Positions 1 to 8,533 of a DNA stretch of 64,000 nucleotides are shown in pieces. Source of the DNA: Sedimenticola_A sp040506425 (lineage in GTDB: Bacteria > Pseudomonadota > Gammaproteobacteria > Chromatiales > Chromatiaceae). The notes below the pieces were generated by a model. The model was not told where the DNA came from, ran no database searches, and saw only the letters and a program-made list of their open reading frames with translations. The translations under genes and the position numbers were made by a program. The DNA lies in NCBI GenBank assembly GCA_965224515.1, contig OZ245051.1, forward strand, positions 124,001 to 188,000, given 5' to 3'. Each line of letters starts with the position of its first letter. Positions within the stretch are counted from its first letter, which is position 1.

Positions 1-342
1 GGAGGCCTGATCCGCGCTGACCGCCAGTGTCGGGTAGAGGGAATGGAGAAAGTCTACGTGGCTGGGGACTCCGGCAGCTTTCCCGGCCCCGACTGGATGC
101 CCAAACAGGCCCACATGGCGGACCTGCAGGCTGAGGCCGCCGCCAGTAACCTGGTTGCAGAGTTCAACGGCCAGGTACCCGGTGAGACCTTCAAGGTGGA
201 ACTGGTCTGCATCGTAGACAGCCAGACCACGGGCATACTGGTGGCACGCACCGAGAAGCGCAACCTGGTAATGCCCCAGATGCGCCTCTTCCACTGGATG
301 AAACGACTCTTCGAGTGGTGGTACCTGCGCCAGTACCGCTAG
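1..342 (+). CDS. Sulfide:quinone oxidoreductase-like flavoprotein, C-terminal part (5' truncated)
   Basis: Open frame runs in from the window edge (codons in frame from base 1) and ends at a TAG at 340-342. The 113 visible residues contain the C-terminal FAD-contact region of SQR-type NAD(P)/FAD-dependent oxidoreductases (VYVAGDSGSFPG, then PKQAHMADLQAEAAASN). They end in a basic, aromatic amphipathic tail (FHWMKRLFEWWYLRQYR) of the kind that anchors SQR-family enzymes to the membrane. The family oxidises sulfide and passes electrons to quinone. It converges on phosphoribulokinase, fitting a sulfur-oxidising autotroph. The N-terminus and redox cysteines lie outside the window, so subfamily is uncertain. 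Confidence 0.75.
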   Translation, partial: GGLIRADRQCRVEGMEKVYVAGDSGSFPGPDWMPKQAHMADLQAEAAASNLVAEFNGQVPGETFKVELVCIVDSQTTGILVARTEKRNLVMPQMRLFHWMKRLFEWWYLRQYR

Positions 343-356
343 CGATTCAACACGCC

Positions 357-390
357 GCCACAGAGAGGGGCACAGGCCCCGCTCTGTGGC
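357..390. terminator. Long hairpin between convergent SQR and prk genes
   Basis: Two nested arms of 9 and 5 bp (GCCACAGAG...CTCTGTGGC around GGGGC...GCCCC, loop ACAG) sit in the 55-bp gap between two convergent stop codons. Neither side has a clear T-run, so it may act as a bidirectional 3'-end hairpin rather than a textbook intrinsic terminator. Confidence 0.5.
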
Positions 391-397
391 AGACTCT

Positions 398-1288
398 CTA
401 CATCGGGCTGTCACCCATATGGCTGCGCCTCTTCATCAGGTCGAGGATACGCTGGGTCAGAATCAATTCCATGGCGTACATCATCTTGCCGCCCGGTATG
501 ATCAGCGTATTGAAGCCCGAGATAAACGAGCCCTCTATCAGACCCCGCAGGTTCAGCTTGTACTCCACCGACGGCTTGTCCTTGAGAAAGTGGATCAACA
601 CCAGGCTCTGGTCCGGCGTCGGGATACCACGCACCATAAAGGGATTCGATGTATCGACGATTGGAATACGCTGAAAGTTGATATGGGTGTGTTCGAACTG
701 CGGCATGATGTAGTGCATGTAGTCGTACATCCGCCTGTGAATGACGTCGATCACATCCTCGGACTGATAGCCGCGCTGACTGGTATCACGTTGTATTTTC
801 TGAATCCACTCGAGGTTGATGGTGGGCGCCACGCCAATGAGCAGATCCACCTCGTCGGCCATGTTTTTGTCATCCCACACCACGCCGCCGTGGAGTCCCT
901 CGTAGAACAGCAGGTCTGAGCCCACGGGAAGTTCTTCCCATTCGGTGAATGTACCCGGCTTGGTGCCGTAGAGCACTTCCTCCTGTTCATCATGAACATA
1001 GTGCCGGCGCTTTCCCGTACCGGTTTCCGCATAAGTGCGGAAGAGTTCCAACTGCTTGTCGAACAGGTTGCACTCGGGCCCGAAATGGCTGAAGTTGCGT
1101 CCCTCTTTTTCCGCCTTCTCCAGCTCCTTCTTCATCTCCTTCCGGTTATAGCGGTGAAAGCTGTCCCCTTCAATGAAGGCTGCCTTTGCCCCCACCCGGT
1201 CAAAGATATGTTCCAGTGCACTTTTCACTGTGGAAGTTCCGGCACCGGAAGAACCTGTGACCGCAACAATAGGATGCTTTTTAGACAT
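398..1288 (-). CDS. prk: Phosphoribulokinase (proteobacterial type)
   Basis: 296 aa. Phosphorylates ribulose-5-phosphate to ribulose-1,5-bisphosphate, the CO2 acceptor of the Calvin-Benson-Bassham cycle, in the cytoplasm. The N-terminus has the P-loop GSSGAGTST (about residues 12-20), followed by FIEGDSFHRYNR with the substrate-binding and catalytic region of the class I, octameric proteobacterial enzyme. Length matches that family (about 290 aa). The ATG is preceded by GGGAGAGGGA. No RuBisCO gene is in the window. With the neighbouring SQR tail it marks the organism as a likely sulfide-driven autotroph. Confidence 0.95.
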   Translation of the reverse strand: MSKKHPIVAVTGSSGAGTSTVKSALEHIFDRVGAKAAFIEGDSFHRYNRKEMKKELEKAEKEGRNFSHFGPECNLFDKQLELFRTYAETGTGKRRHYVHDEQEEVLYGTKPGTFTEWEELPVGSDLLFYEGLHGGVVWDDKNMADEVDLLIGVAPTINLEWIQKIQRDTSQRGYQSEDVIDVIHRRMYDYMHYIMPQFEHTHINFQRIPIVDTSNPFMVRGIPTPDQSLVLIHFLKDKPSVEYKLNLRGLIEGSFISGFNTLIIPGGKMMYAMELILTQRILDLMKRRSHMGDSPM

Positions 1289-1368
1289 AAATCCCTCTCC
1301 CTAAAACCTTTTAATTATTATGGGAGTTACAGGTATACACTAAATCGAGTTGTCTGTATTCAACTGAA

Positions 1369-2916
1369 TTACCGCACTCCCGGTACGACTGACCAATCTG
1401 TTATTCGGCGTAAGGTACTGTTAATCCTGATAATACGATCATTGTTTGTGTCTGCCACCCAGATAAGATCACCATTGACCGCGATCCCACCCGGTTCATT
1501 CAGACTCGCGCCCAACATCTGAACTCCATCCCCCGGCTGGCCATTTCCGACTATAGTCCTGACTTCGCCGGAGACCAGGTCATAGCGCTTTATCTTGTGA
1601 TTATAGGTATCCGCAATGAGCAGGCTGTTGTTGTCCAGCATCGACAACCCCAGGGGGTGCTGAAGCTTCACTTCACCACGCTTTCCGTCCTCATCGCCAA
1701 ATTCAAACAACCCCTTTCCAAGAAGAGTCTTTACACGTCCCTTTTTAAGATCAATCTCCCTGATGGCAGACGCCTCAGAATCCGCGACATACAACTTACC
1801 ATCAGAGAGTGCGAGCCCACTGGGCTGACTGAATGTAGCCACTTTCAGAGCACCATCGTCCAGACCCTCCCTGCCAGAACCGGCAAAGGGTGCAATCTTC
1901 CCGGTGTCCAGCTCCAGCCTCCAGATCTGGTGAGATCCCGCCATTGCGATATAGAGATCATTGCCATCAAGGGCCAGGTCCCATGGCGAGCGCAACGCTA
2001 TTGACCGGGCATTGGATGCGGGGTGCATCTGCTGGGCCAATTGGCCATTACCGGCAATGGTGGAGACTGTTGCAGTGGAGAGATCCACCTGGCGCAGGGC
2101 ATGATTTCCTGTATCGGCCAGGTACAGGGTGTTACCGGATTTCACCATTCCCTGGGGGTAGGCAAACTGCGCACTTTCCAGACTACCGTCTCTGAAGCCG
2201 GCAGTGCCATTGCCTATGACACGCATTTGGTCACCGGAACTGTTCCCAATGACAATTCGGTGATGGAGGGTGTCGCTGACGATGAGGTCCTCACCACTGC
2301 TGATGATCTTACCCGGAGAGGCCAGTGGTTGATCGACAATGCGAAGGGCTTCAGGGTGCAATGGCAGCTTGGGCAGAGGATCAGTCCCTGGTTTCTCCTG
2401 TAGCAAGTCAGCTATCAGACCTTCAAGAAATTCACCATGACCTTCGCCGGCAACATAGCCGACCACCCTGCCCCTGGTATCAATCACCATCAGTGTCGGC
2501 CACGCCCGCACACCATAGAGCCGCATCAGTTCCAGGTCTTTATCCTGTATAACAGGGTGTTTTCGATCATACCGCAGGAGAATCCGACGCAGGGTATCCA
2601 TGCGCCGTTCATTGTCGAACTTGGGTGAATGAACACCGATAACAAGGAGCGAGTCCCCGAATTTCTTTTCCAGTTCGCGCAACTCATCCACAACATGGAT
2701 ACAGTTGATGCAACCGTAGGTCCAGAAATCAAGCACGGTAACGCGCCCCCTTAGATCTGCAATATTCAGGGGTTGGGAAACATTGAGCCAGGATAGGTTC
2801 TTAGGAAACTCCGGTGCCGCCACCCTCTCTCCATAGGCAGCCGTGCATATAAGCAGGGATATGATTGAGACAAGGATTTTAAGGCTGAGTGAATTCCTGT
2901 GAGCTATCAGGTTCAT
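1369..2916 (-). CDS. Exported thioredoxin-fold/NHL-repeat protein (NHLRC2-like)
   Basis: 515 aa. An N-terminal hydrophobic signal segment (about residues 10-28) precedes a thioredoxin-like domain with the redox motif CINC inside FWTYGCINCIHV (about residues 66-75). The C-terminal two thirds consist of repeated NHL beta-propeller blades (repeats such as SGNTLYLADTGNHALRQVD and NNSLLIADTYNHKIKRYD). This architecture occurs in bacterial and eukaryotic NHLRC2-like proteins. The substrate is unknown. The exported location suggests a periplasmic thiol redox or scaffolding role. Start supported by GGAG 10 nt upstream. It is separated from the dms-like operon by a terminator. Confidence 0.8.
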   Translation of the reverse strand: MNLIAHRNSLSLKILVSIISLLICTAAYGERVAAPEFPKNLSWLNVSQPLNIADLRGRVTVLDFWTYGCINCIHVVDELRELEKKFGDSLLVIGVHSPKFDNERRMDTLRRILLRYDRKHPVIQDKDLELMRLYGVRAWPTLMVIDTRGRVVGYVAGEGHGEFLEGLIADLLQEKPGTDPLPKLPLHPEALRIVDQPLASPGKIISSGEDLIVSDTLHHRIVIGNSSGDQMRVIGNGTAGFRDGSLESAQFAYPQGMVKSGNTLYLADTGNHALRQVDLSTATVSTIAGNGQLAQQMHPASNARSIALRSPWDLALDGNDLYIAMAGSHQIWRLELDTGKIAPFAGSGREGLDDGALKVATFSQPSGLALSDGKLYVADSEASAIREIDLKKGRVKTLLGKGLFEFGDEDGKRGEVKLQHPLGLSMLDNNSLLIADTYNHKIKRYDLVSGEVRTIVGNGQPGDGVQMLGASLNEPGGIAVNGDLIWVADTNNDRIIRINSTLRRITDWSVVPGVR

Positions 2917-2988
2917 CGCTCTCGTTCTCCAGGGGAAACCGTCAACCGTGTGTACTGGCGATTGGAGAGACAGGATTTTTCATCGTTT

Positions 2989-3037
2989 GGAAAAAACGCC
3001 TGCTCTCCACCATGAGATCCAGGATAGTGGAGAACAG
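2989..3037 (-). terminator. Rho-independent terminator of the 8.4-3.07 kb respiratory operon
   Basis: On the minus strand an 11-bp stem with one mismatch (CTGTTCTCCAC paired with GTGGAGAGCAG; + coordinates 3000-3037, loop about 16 nt) is followed by GCG and six T. It lies 30 bp beyond the stop of the last cytochrome gene of the operon. Confidence 0.65.
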
Positions 3038-3067
3038 GAACAAACTCCATGGCACGCGCCAGGAGAT

Positions 3068-3451
3068 TCAGCCTTTCAGCGCACGGATATAGGCAACGAG
3101 CGCTTTAATATCAGCATCCGGGATATCGGCACGACCCGGCATTGTGGGAGCACCACCGTATTGGGCGGAACCATTTTTAATGATGTTAAACAGATCCGTA
3201 TCAGTTCCGGCTTTGCCGTCACCATCGGTATCATATTTAAAGCTCCCTTCAGAAAAACTCCTGGGTTTTGGGTCAAATGCCGCGGCAGCGGGGGTGTCCC
3301 CTTTGCCGGTTGGTCCATGGCAGCTTCCACACGCCCCGACACCATCGTATACCGCCTTGCCTGCAGCGACATCTGCCATTGCATTAGGCGCCAGGGCAAT
3401 TAAAAGGCCGGTCAATGATATGGCTCCGGCAAAATACTTGATTCTCTTCAT
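3068..3451 (-). CDS. Monoheme c-type cytochrome (class I-like), periplasmic
   Basis: 127 aa. A signal peptide (KYFAGAISLTGLLIALAPNAMA) is followed by one heme c site CGSCH (about residues 41-45) and a plausible distal Met ligand in PTMPG (about residue 104), the layout of a small class I cytochrome c. It contains an acidic segment DTDGDGKAGTDTD. Last gene of the minus-strand molybdoenzyme operon, so a role as soluble electron carrier to or from that enzyme is inferred. A 116-bp gap separates it from torD and a terminator follows. Confidence 0.85.
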   Translation of the reverse strand: MKRIKYFAGAISLTGLLIALAPNAMADVAAGKAVYDGVGACGSCHGPTGKGDTPAAAAFDPKPRSFSEGSFKYDTDGDGKAGTDTDLFNIIKNGSAQYGGAPTMPGRADIPDADIKALVAYIRALKG

Positions 3452-3567
3452 CTATCTCTCTCCTATGGTATTGAATATCTGGTTATTGTTATTATCCGCC
3501 CCTGATACAGGGCATCGTAATCTCCCCTGAACTCTCTACTCTCTTACAGAGATTATTAACCCACACG

Positions 3568-4344
3568 CTACACAGCAGGCCCCATACCAGGCATGTAGCT
3601 GGCGGGCGCCTCTTCATGGTTGGTCTTTGGCCTCATCCGCTCTTCAATCTCCTCGGAGCTTGGCCTGGGTTGATCAAGAATGGATGCCAAAAGATCCCTG
3701 ATCTCTTCACAATAGGTTGCTGTCAACATTGCAACTCCTGCAAAGTAGGGTGTTCCACAGCGCCCTGCCACGCGTTCTGCAAAGGAGCTGATCCAGCGCA
3801 GAAGATGCTCATCCATAAACCTGGCAACTTCACCTAAATGCGCTGCAGACCCGGGAGTCGAGAAAAGATGGGAAAGAAACTGCAACTGCAGAACCAGGTG
3901 ATCATCGGGCCTTATTCGCCAGTCTTCCGCTGTTAAACCATACTCTTCGTACCAGGATCGCACCTGGAACATGCAGTCCTGGCAGACCAGGCTTTCTTCA
4001 TCGATCCAGACGGACTCCTCCGGTGAAGCCATAATGCTGTAGTTGAGGTAAATGGCTGCATAGTCAACGGCCAGTTCATTGATTGTCGTCTCATCGATCT
4101 GTTCCGGCAGCGACGCCAGCGCATGCTTCATGAGATCCAGTGCCTGGGAACCGTTTACACTGACAAGTCTCATCCCCAACCCTTCGGGAAAACCCTCCTC
4201 CCGCAGAAGTTGAAGGAGAGGTTCATCGGGTTCCCTGTCATGCAGGGCGGCAAGCATGGCCAAGTCATCAGCCACCGCATGACAGAGCGTATCCAGAACC
4301 TTGGAAGACTTCACGCCTTCAGCTTTCGATGCCTGCACCATCAC
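3568..4344 (-). CDS. TorD/DmsD-family molybdoenzyme maturation chaperone
   Basis: 258 aa, mostly alpha-helical. It carries the family signature region around YAAIYLNYSIMASPEESVWIDEES followed by FQVRSWYEEYGL, matching the TorD/DmsD motif in which a conserved Glu/Tyr region binds the Tat leader of the molybdoenzyme. It has an unusual CQDC pair next to this motif and a C-terminal Met/Pro-rich tail. Family members hold the apo-enzyme until molybdopterin cofactor insertion. The start codon overlaps the stop of the ferredoxin subunit, so it is translationally coupled to the enzyme genes. Two adjacent ATG codons (4344, 4341) are both possible. Confidence 0.88.
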   Translation of the reverse strand: MMVQASKAEGVKSSKVLDTLCHAVADDLAMLAALHDREPDEPLLQLLREEGFPEGLGMRLVSVNGSQALDLMKHALASLPEQIDETTINELAVDYAAIYLNYSIMASPEESVWIDEESLVCQDCMFQVRSWYEEYGLTAEDWRIRPDDHLVLQLQFLSHLFSTPGSAAHLGEVARFMDEHLLRWISSFAERVAGRCGTPYFAGVAMLTATYCEEIRDLLASILDQPRPSSEEIEERMRPKTNHEEAPASYMPGMGPAV

Positions 4345-5006
4345 TTAACCTTCCCCTTGCTGTGAGCAACAAAACCGATCGACGGTTTGGTCAGATCGAT
4401 ATTCGCCATGTTTTTCACCTGGCGCGTAACTTCATCGTTGGGTCCCTTAGCTACCGTTTTAAGTTCACCGCTCCAGATCTCTTCAACCGGACCAATATCC
4501 AAGACGCGCATCATGCAGGCCATGACGCAGTAGGGCTTTCTGCCTGCTTCAATCTCGTCAACGCACATGTTGCACTTCTTCATGATGTTGTCATACGCAT
4601 CAAACTGGGGTGCACCAAATGGGCAGGCCGCCTCACAACGCCGGCAGCCGATACACAGTGTTGAGTCGATATCGACAATGCCATCCTGCTCACGTTTGAA
4701 AATGGCACCGGTGGGACAGGTTGGCAGGCATGCTGGTTCGCTGCAGTGATTGCAGGACATATTCACCTTGTAGGCATACACGTCAGGGTAGGTACCACCC
4801 TCGACGTACTGCACACGTCTGAAACGCGGCCCGGCCGCCAGGCCATTCTTGTCCTTGCAGGCGATCTCACAGGCCCGGCAACCGATACAGTCAACGTTAT
4901 TGTGGATAAACCCGAACTGCTGCTCCGGCACGACCGGAGTATAAGTCTCACGCTTGCGACGCTTGACGGCTTCCTTGATCTTGGCCTTGTCTTTTTTTTC
5001 TGACAT
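4341..5006 (-). CDS. DmsB-type iron-sulfur subunit (four [4Fe-4S] clusters)
   Basis: 221 aa from the ATG at 5006, chosen because GGAGG lies 8 nt upstream; the longer frame would start with TTG at 5021. Four ferredoxin-type cysteine groups are visible: CIGCRACEIAC, CNHCSEPACLPTCP, CIGCRRCEAACP and CNMCVDEIEAGRKPYCVMAC. No signal peptide is present, as expected for a subunit exported with its Tat-carrying partner. It should wire the molybdoenzyme to a periplasmic electron donor or acceptor. It starts 17 nt after the catalytic subunit and overlaps torD. No DmsC/NrfD membrane anchor follows, unlike classical dmsABC. Confidence 0.9.
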   Translation of the reverse strand: MSEKKDKAKIKEAVKRRKRETYTPVVPEQQFGFIHNNVDCIGCRACEIACKDKNGLAAGPRFRRVQYVEGGTYPDVYAYKVNMSCNHCSEPACLPTCPTGAIFKREQDGIVDIDSTLCIGCRRCEAACPFGAPQFDAYDNIMKKCNMCVDEIEAGRKPYCVMACMMRVLDIGPVEEIWSGELKTVAKGPNDEVTRQVKNMANIDLTKPSIGFVAHSKGKVK

Positions 5007-5023
5007 CTCTGTTTCCTCCAAGA

Positions 5024-7588
5024 TTAAAGATCACGCCGAAAGACATGAGCACGGGATGTCGCCAGTTTGTCCCAACCCGGGCGATGTTCCAGATCTGTTT
5101 TTTTGATATCACAGAGCACGGTGTTATAAGCAAAGGCGCCGGCCGGACTGGGTTCGTCCAGGGTAAGCATGTCGGGGTTACCGGCACGGTCCACACCATT
5201 CTCATCCAGGTCGATCCAGGCCCCCTCATGCAACACAGCAACACCCGGCATGCAGCGTTCAGTGACGTAGGCAGGCACCACGCACTTACCACGGTCATTC
5301 CACACTTCAACCGTGTCGCCTGTCTTGATCCCCAGACGCCTGGCATCAGAGGCGTTGATTGTCACCTCCTGCTCATAGGTTTCGCGAAGCCAGCTGCAGT
5401 TATTGAAAATTGAATGGGTACGCCAGCGTGGATGGGGAGAGATCAGGTGGAACGGATGCTTCTCAGTCTTGGGACTGTTCAGGGATTCCCAGGGCTCGAT
5501 CCACTTTGGTATGTAAGGGATCTCTGAGCCGTACATGGTTTTCTTCCAGTCCGTAATCTGTGCAAGCTGCGTGGCAAGAATTTCAATTTTTCCTGATGGC
5601 GTCTGAAATCTCGCACCATTTTCAATCTGGTCCTTAAACGCCACGTGGGGCTCGTCAAAAGTAAACTTGTAGACGCCCCGTTGCTTGAACTCTTCCCATG
5701 ACATATTGACGTGCTGGTGTGGGATCACCTTGTTGTTCCACCACTCGCTCAGGTATGCCTCATCCACCTGGTCATCGTTATGGAAGTAATCCCGGGTGGC
5801 CTTGGGATTGAATGCCTTGCCGAACACGTCACCACCGAGACGGTAGGCCAGTTCTGTGAAGACCTGGAAATCGCTCTTCGACTCACCCATCGGCTGAATC
5901 ACCTTGGGCCGGTGAATGTAGTAGTGTCCCTTGTACCAGGGCAGGGCCACATCGTGGCGCTCAAAGTGCGTGGCGATGGGAAGTAGGATATCCGCGTAGA
6001 GACCGGATGGCGTGATGGTGGAGTCCATACAGACCACCAGTTCCATCTTTTTCATCGCCTCTATCTCTTTATTGATATTGGTCAACTGGTTCAACCAGTC
6101 TGACCCCTGCCAGAAAATCCCCTTGATATTGGGTATCTGGCCATCGGTGTCATCCTGCCGGGGCCAGAGACCGATCTCTTCTCGCTTCACATCAGGATAG
6201 TTGAGCACGCAGTGTGCCCAGCGGTCAGACTTGATCGACTGGAACCAGATATTGGAGTACTGATCGTAGGGATAGGCAACCGCCTCTGCATGCCAGGCCT
6301 TACCAACGCCCTCGGCACAACCGCCCAGGATACCGATATTACCAGTCATGGCCTGGAGTGCTGCAGCCATTCGGTTGTACTGCTCACCGTAAGCGTTCCG
6401 CCCGGGCGCCCATGACGCCTTGAGTGCAGCCGGCTTGGTTGTGGCGTACATATCCGCCAGCTTCCTTATATCCTTGGCAGAGACGCCGCAGATCTTTTCA
6501 GCCCACTCAGGGGTCTTGGGCTCATCGTCATACTTGCCCAGGATATAGTCCTTGAAATTTTCCTTATCCTTGGCCCACTCAGGCATGGTCCCTTTGTCCA
6601 TACCCTGGCAGAATTTATCAATGAATTCCTGGTCGTGAAGGTTATTGGTAAAGATATGATGCGCCATACCGGCCATCATGGCAGCATCGGTATTGGGTTT
6701 GATCGGTATCCACCACGCATCGTACGCAGATGCCGAATCGGTGTACTGGGGATCAATGAGAACGAACTTGCATCCACGCTGTTTGGCCATGCGCATATAC
6801 ATGAACGTATTGCCGCCATGAAAAGTGTAGGCTGGATTCCAACCCCACATGATCATCAACTTGGAGTGGGCAAAGGCATCATCCTCGTTTCCGTCCTCGA
6901 TGGTGCCGAAGGTCATGCGCGAACTGAAGGTTGTGGCCTGGTACGATGGCACTGACCACGAGTTGGTTCGGCTCCCGAACATGCCGAGGAAGCGCGCCAG
7001 CAGGCCTTCGATCTGATCCGACTTATGCAGAACACCGTAGGATGCACCGGCATAGCTCTGGTCCAGCAGCGCGGTAGGACCGTAAGTGTCCTTGAGGTGA
7101 ACCATTTTTTTGGCCACGAAGTCCAGCGCCTCATCCCAGGAGACCCGCTTGAACTTACCCTCGCCACGCTCACCCACCCGCATCATGGGATAGAGCAGGC
7201 GCTCTGCCGAATAGAGGCGCTGACGATATGAACGTCCCCTCAGGCAGGCTCTCAGCTGAGGCTCCTCGTTCCCGTCCTTGCCGAAATATCCACCTCTCTG
7301 ATAGCGGCCGTCATCAGTAGAGAGACGCACAACGACATCTTTCCACTTGTGTGCCACAAGCATATGCCTGGAACCGCAGTTATGGGCACAGCTGGTCACC
7401 ACTGTCTCCAGTTCATCATCTTTCGGGTAAGGCTCGTAGGCGAAAGCCTTTGCCTCCTTGGCGGTCTTCAGCTCGACCAAACCTCCGGCTGCAATCACGG
7501 CACTACCGGCAGCGGTTGTTTTTAGGAATGAACGCCTAGACAGATTCAGGCGCCCAAGTAATTCAGTATCAGTTTTCTTGTTGCTCAT
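5024..7588 (-). CDS. DMSO reductase-family molybdopterin oxidoreductase, catalytic subunit, Tat-exported
   Basis: 854 aa. Tat leader SRRSFLKTTAAGSAVIAAGG (about residues 17-36). The N-terminal cluster motif reads CAHNCGSRH (67-75) with a later Cys at 115, so the third Cys expected in DmsA-like FS0 motifs is His. Molybdopterin-binding regions include WGWNPAYTFHG and PNTDAAMMAGMAHHIF. From remembered alignment to E. coli DmsA, Ser215 (in VPSYQAT) falls at the Mo-ligand Ser. The substrate is unassigned: an S-oxide, N-oxide or similar oxidant, or the reverse oxidation, is possible. The genetic setting (pentaheme cytochrome upstream, ferredoxin subunit and TorD downstream, no membrane anchor) suggests a periplasmic enzyme fed by cytochromes. 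Confidence 0.9.
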   Translation of the reverse strand: MSNKKTDTELLGRLNLSRRSFLKTTAAGSAVIAAGGLVELKTAKEAKAFAYEPYPKDDELETVVTSCAHNCGSRHMLVAHKWKDVVVRLSTDDGRYQRGGYFGKDGNEEPQLRACLRGRSYRQRLYSAERLLYPMMRVGERGEGKFKRVSWDEALDFVAKKMVHLKDTYGPTALLDQSYAGASYGVLHKSDQIEGLLARFLGMFGSRTNSWSVPSYQATTFSSRMTFGTIEDGNEDDAFAHSKLMIMWGWNPAYTFHGGNTFMYMRMAKQRGCKFVLIDPQYTDSASAYDAWWIPIKPNTDAAMMAGMAHHIFTNNLHDQEFIDKFCQGMDKGTMPEWAKDKENFKDYILGKYDDEPKTPEWAEKICGVSAKDIRKLADMYATTKPAALKASWAPGRNAYGEQYNRMAAALQAMTGNIGILGGCAEGVGKAWHAEAVAYPYDQYSNIWFQSIKSDRWAHCVLNYPDVKREEIGLWPRQDDTDGQIPNIKGIFWQGSDWLNQLTNINKEIEAMKKMELVVCMDSTITPSGLYADILLPIATHFERHDVALPWYKGHYYIHRPKVIQPMGESKSDFQVFTELAYRLGGDVFGKAFNPKATRDYFHNDDQVDEAYLSEWWNNKVIPHQHVNMSWEEFKQRGVYKFTFDEPHVAFKDQIENGARFQTPSGKIEILATQLAQITDWKKTMYGSEIPYIPKWIEPWESLNSPKTEKHPFHLISPHPRWRTHSIFNNCSWLRETYEQEVTINASDARRLGIKTGDTVEVWNDRGKCVVPAYVTERCMPGVAVLHEGAWIDLDENGVDRAGNPDMLTLDEPSPAGAFAYNTVLCDIKKTDLEHRPGWDKLATSRAHVFRRDL

Positions 7589-7609
7589 CCTTACCTCTCC
7601 GTCAGAAGG

Positions 7610-8407
7610 CTATTTCGCGGCCTGTCGGGTTTTGATCTGAAATCTGGGCTCAGACTCGGTCGGGCGGTCTTTGGCCCAATCTGGAGTCTCTTTCGCCATT
7701 CCCTTCCAGGCATGACGTGGATAAGGGAATGAAATGCGATACCACTGTCTTCCACCATGGCATCCGTAGCAGGTATCCGAGTCTTCCTTGCCAGCCTCCT
7801 CAATGGCATCCGCCTTGAGATAGTTGACCTGGTGACGGGTTGTGCGAATACCTGAATGGCATAACAGACAGTTGTCCTGGAACATGCTCCGCGACTCAGA
7901 CCAGGGACTTGGAAGGCCCATGATTTTGTATGGACTGGAGCCATGGCACATCAGGCAGGTCTCGGGATTGACCGCCTTGCGCAGAGTAAATGAAGTGTTT
8001 GCATGGTCCGGGGGAAGATGTGCTTCCTCACGCGGATCATTTCCCTGGTGACAGGTGTTGCATTTCATATCCATGAGTTGCTTTGCCAGGGGAGTGGTAA
8101 GGTGGCGACGATGAAAAGTCTCCTGCTCACCCTCATAGGTACTCAGGGTCTGGTACCAAGCCATCACCTGGGAGGATTTGATTCCGGCCGGTGACTGCGC
8201 CAGCACTTTCCGGTCCAGTATCTCCTGATGACACTCAAGGCACTGTTCATCTGTAGCGTCATCAATGGCAGGCTTGAAATGGATCGGGTTCCATCGTGCG
8301 CTTTCGTAATCCCCTTTCACATCATCAGCAGCATGAGCACCACCGGCTACCATGAAGGCCAGAGAAAGGAAAAGGGTGACAAATGTAAACTGTGTTTCCA
8401 ACTTCAT
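7610..8407 (-). CDS. Periplasmic pentaheme c-type cytochrome
   Basis: 265 aa from the ATG at 8407, preferred over 8425 because GGGCGAGG lies about 8-9 nt upstream of it while nothing resembles a ribosome site before 8425. Signal peptide FVTLFLSLAFMVAGGAHA, then five CXXCH heme sites (CLECH, CNTCH, CLMCH, CLLCH, CYGCH) and many extra His residues for bis-His ligation. The order 'multiheme cytochrome - molybdoenzyme - ferredoxin - TorD' implies that it passes electrons between a quinol-linked donor (for example a NapC-type protein such as 24965-25540) and the molybdoenzyme. It is first in its operon or is reached by read-through from 8534-9580. Confidence 0.9.
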   Translation of the reverse strand: MKLETQFTFVTLFLSLAFMVAGGAHAADDVKGDYESARWNPIHFKPAIDDATDEQCLECHQEILDRKVLAQSPAGIKSSQVMAWYQTLSTYEGEQETFHRRHLTTPLAKQLMDMKCNTCHQGNDPREEAHLPPDHANTSFTLRKAVNPETCLMCHGSSPYKIMGLPSPWSESRSMFQDNCLLCHSGIRTTRHQVNYLKADAIEEAGKEDSDTCYGCHGGRQWYRISFPYPRHAWKGMAKETPDWAKDRPTESEPRFQIKTRQAAK

Positions 8408-8471
8408 AGTTATTGCCTCGCCCATAATGATGCAAGTCGCATTGCTTTGATGCAGGAGTTGATTTAATAGA

Positions 8472-8491
8472 AGGGCGCTTCCATGCGCCCT
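8472..8491 (-). terminator. Hairpin after the Met-rich gene (weak terminator or attenuator)
   Basis: A perfect 7-bp stem AGGGCGC/GCGCCCT with a 6-nt loop sits between the Met-rich gene and the pentaheme cytochrome gene. On the minus strand it is followed only by TCTATTAAATC, a poor T-run, so partial read-through into the molybdoenzyme operon is plausible. Confidence 0.45.
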
Positions 8492-8533
8492 GATGCGTCC
8501 ATGCTGGGGGACTCAGTGAACTAGACTGACGTC

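Noticed and set aside
3500..3530. Weak GG-N10-GC match upstream of the 127-aa cytochrome
   Set aside because: Boxes deviate strongly from TGGCA/TTGC and no dyad lies nearby.
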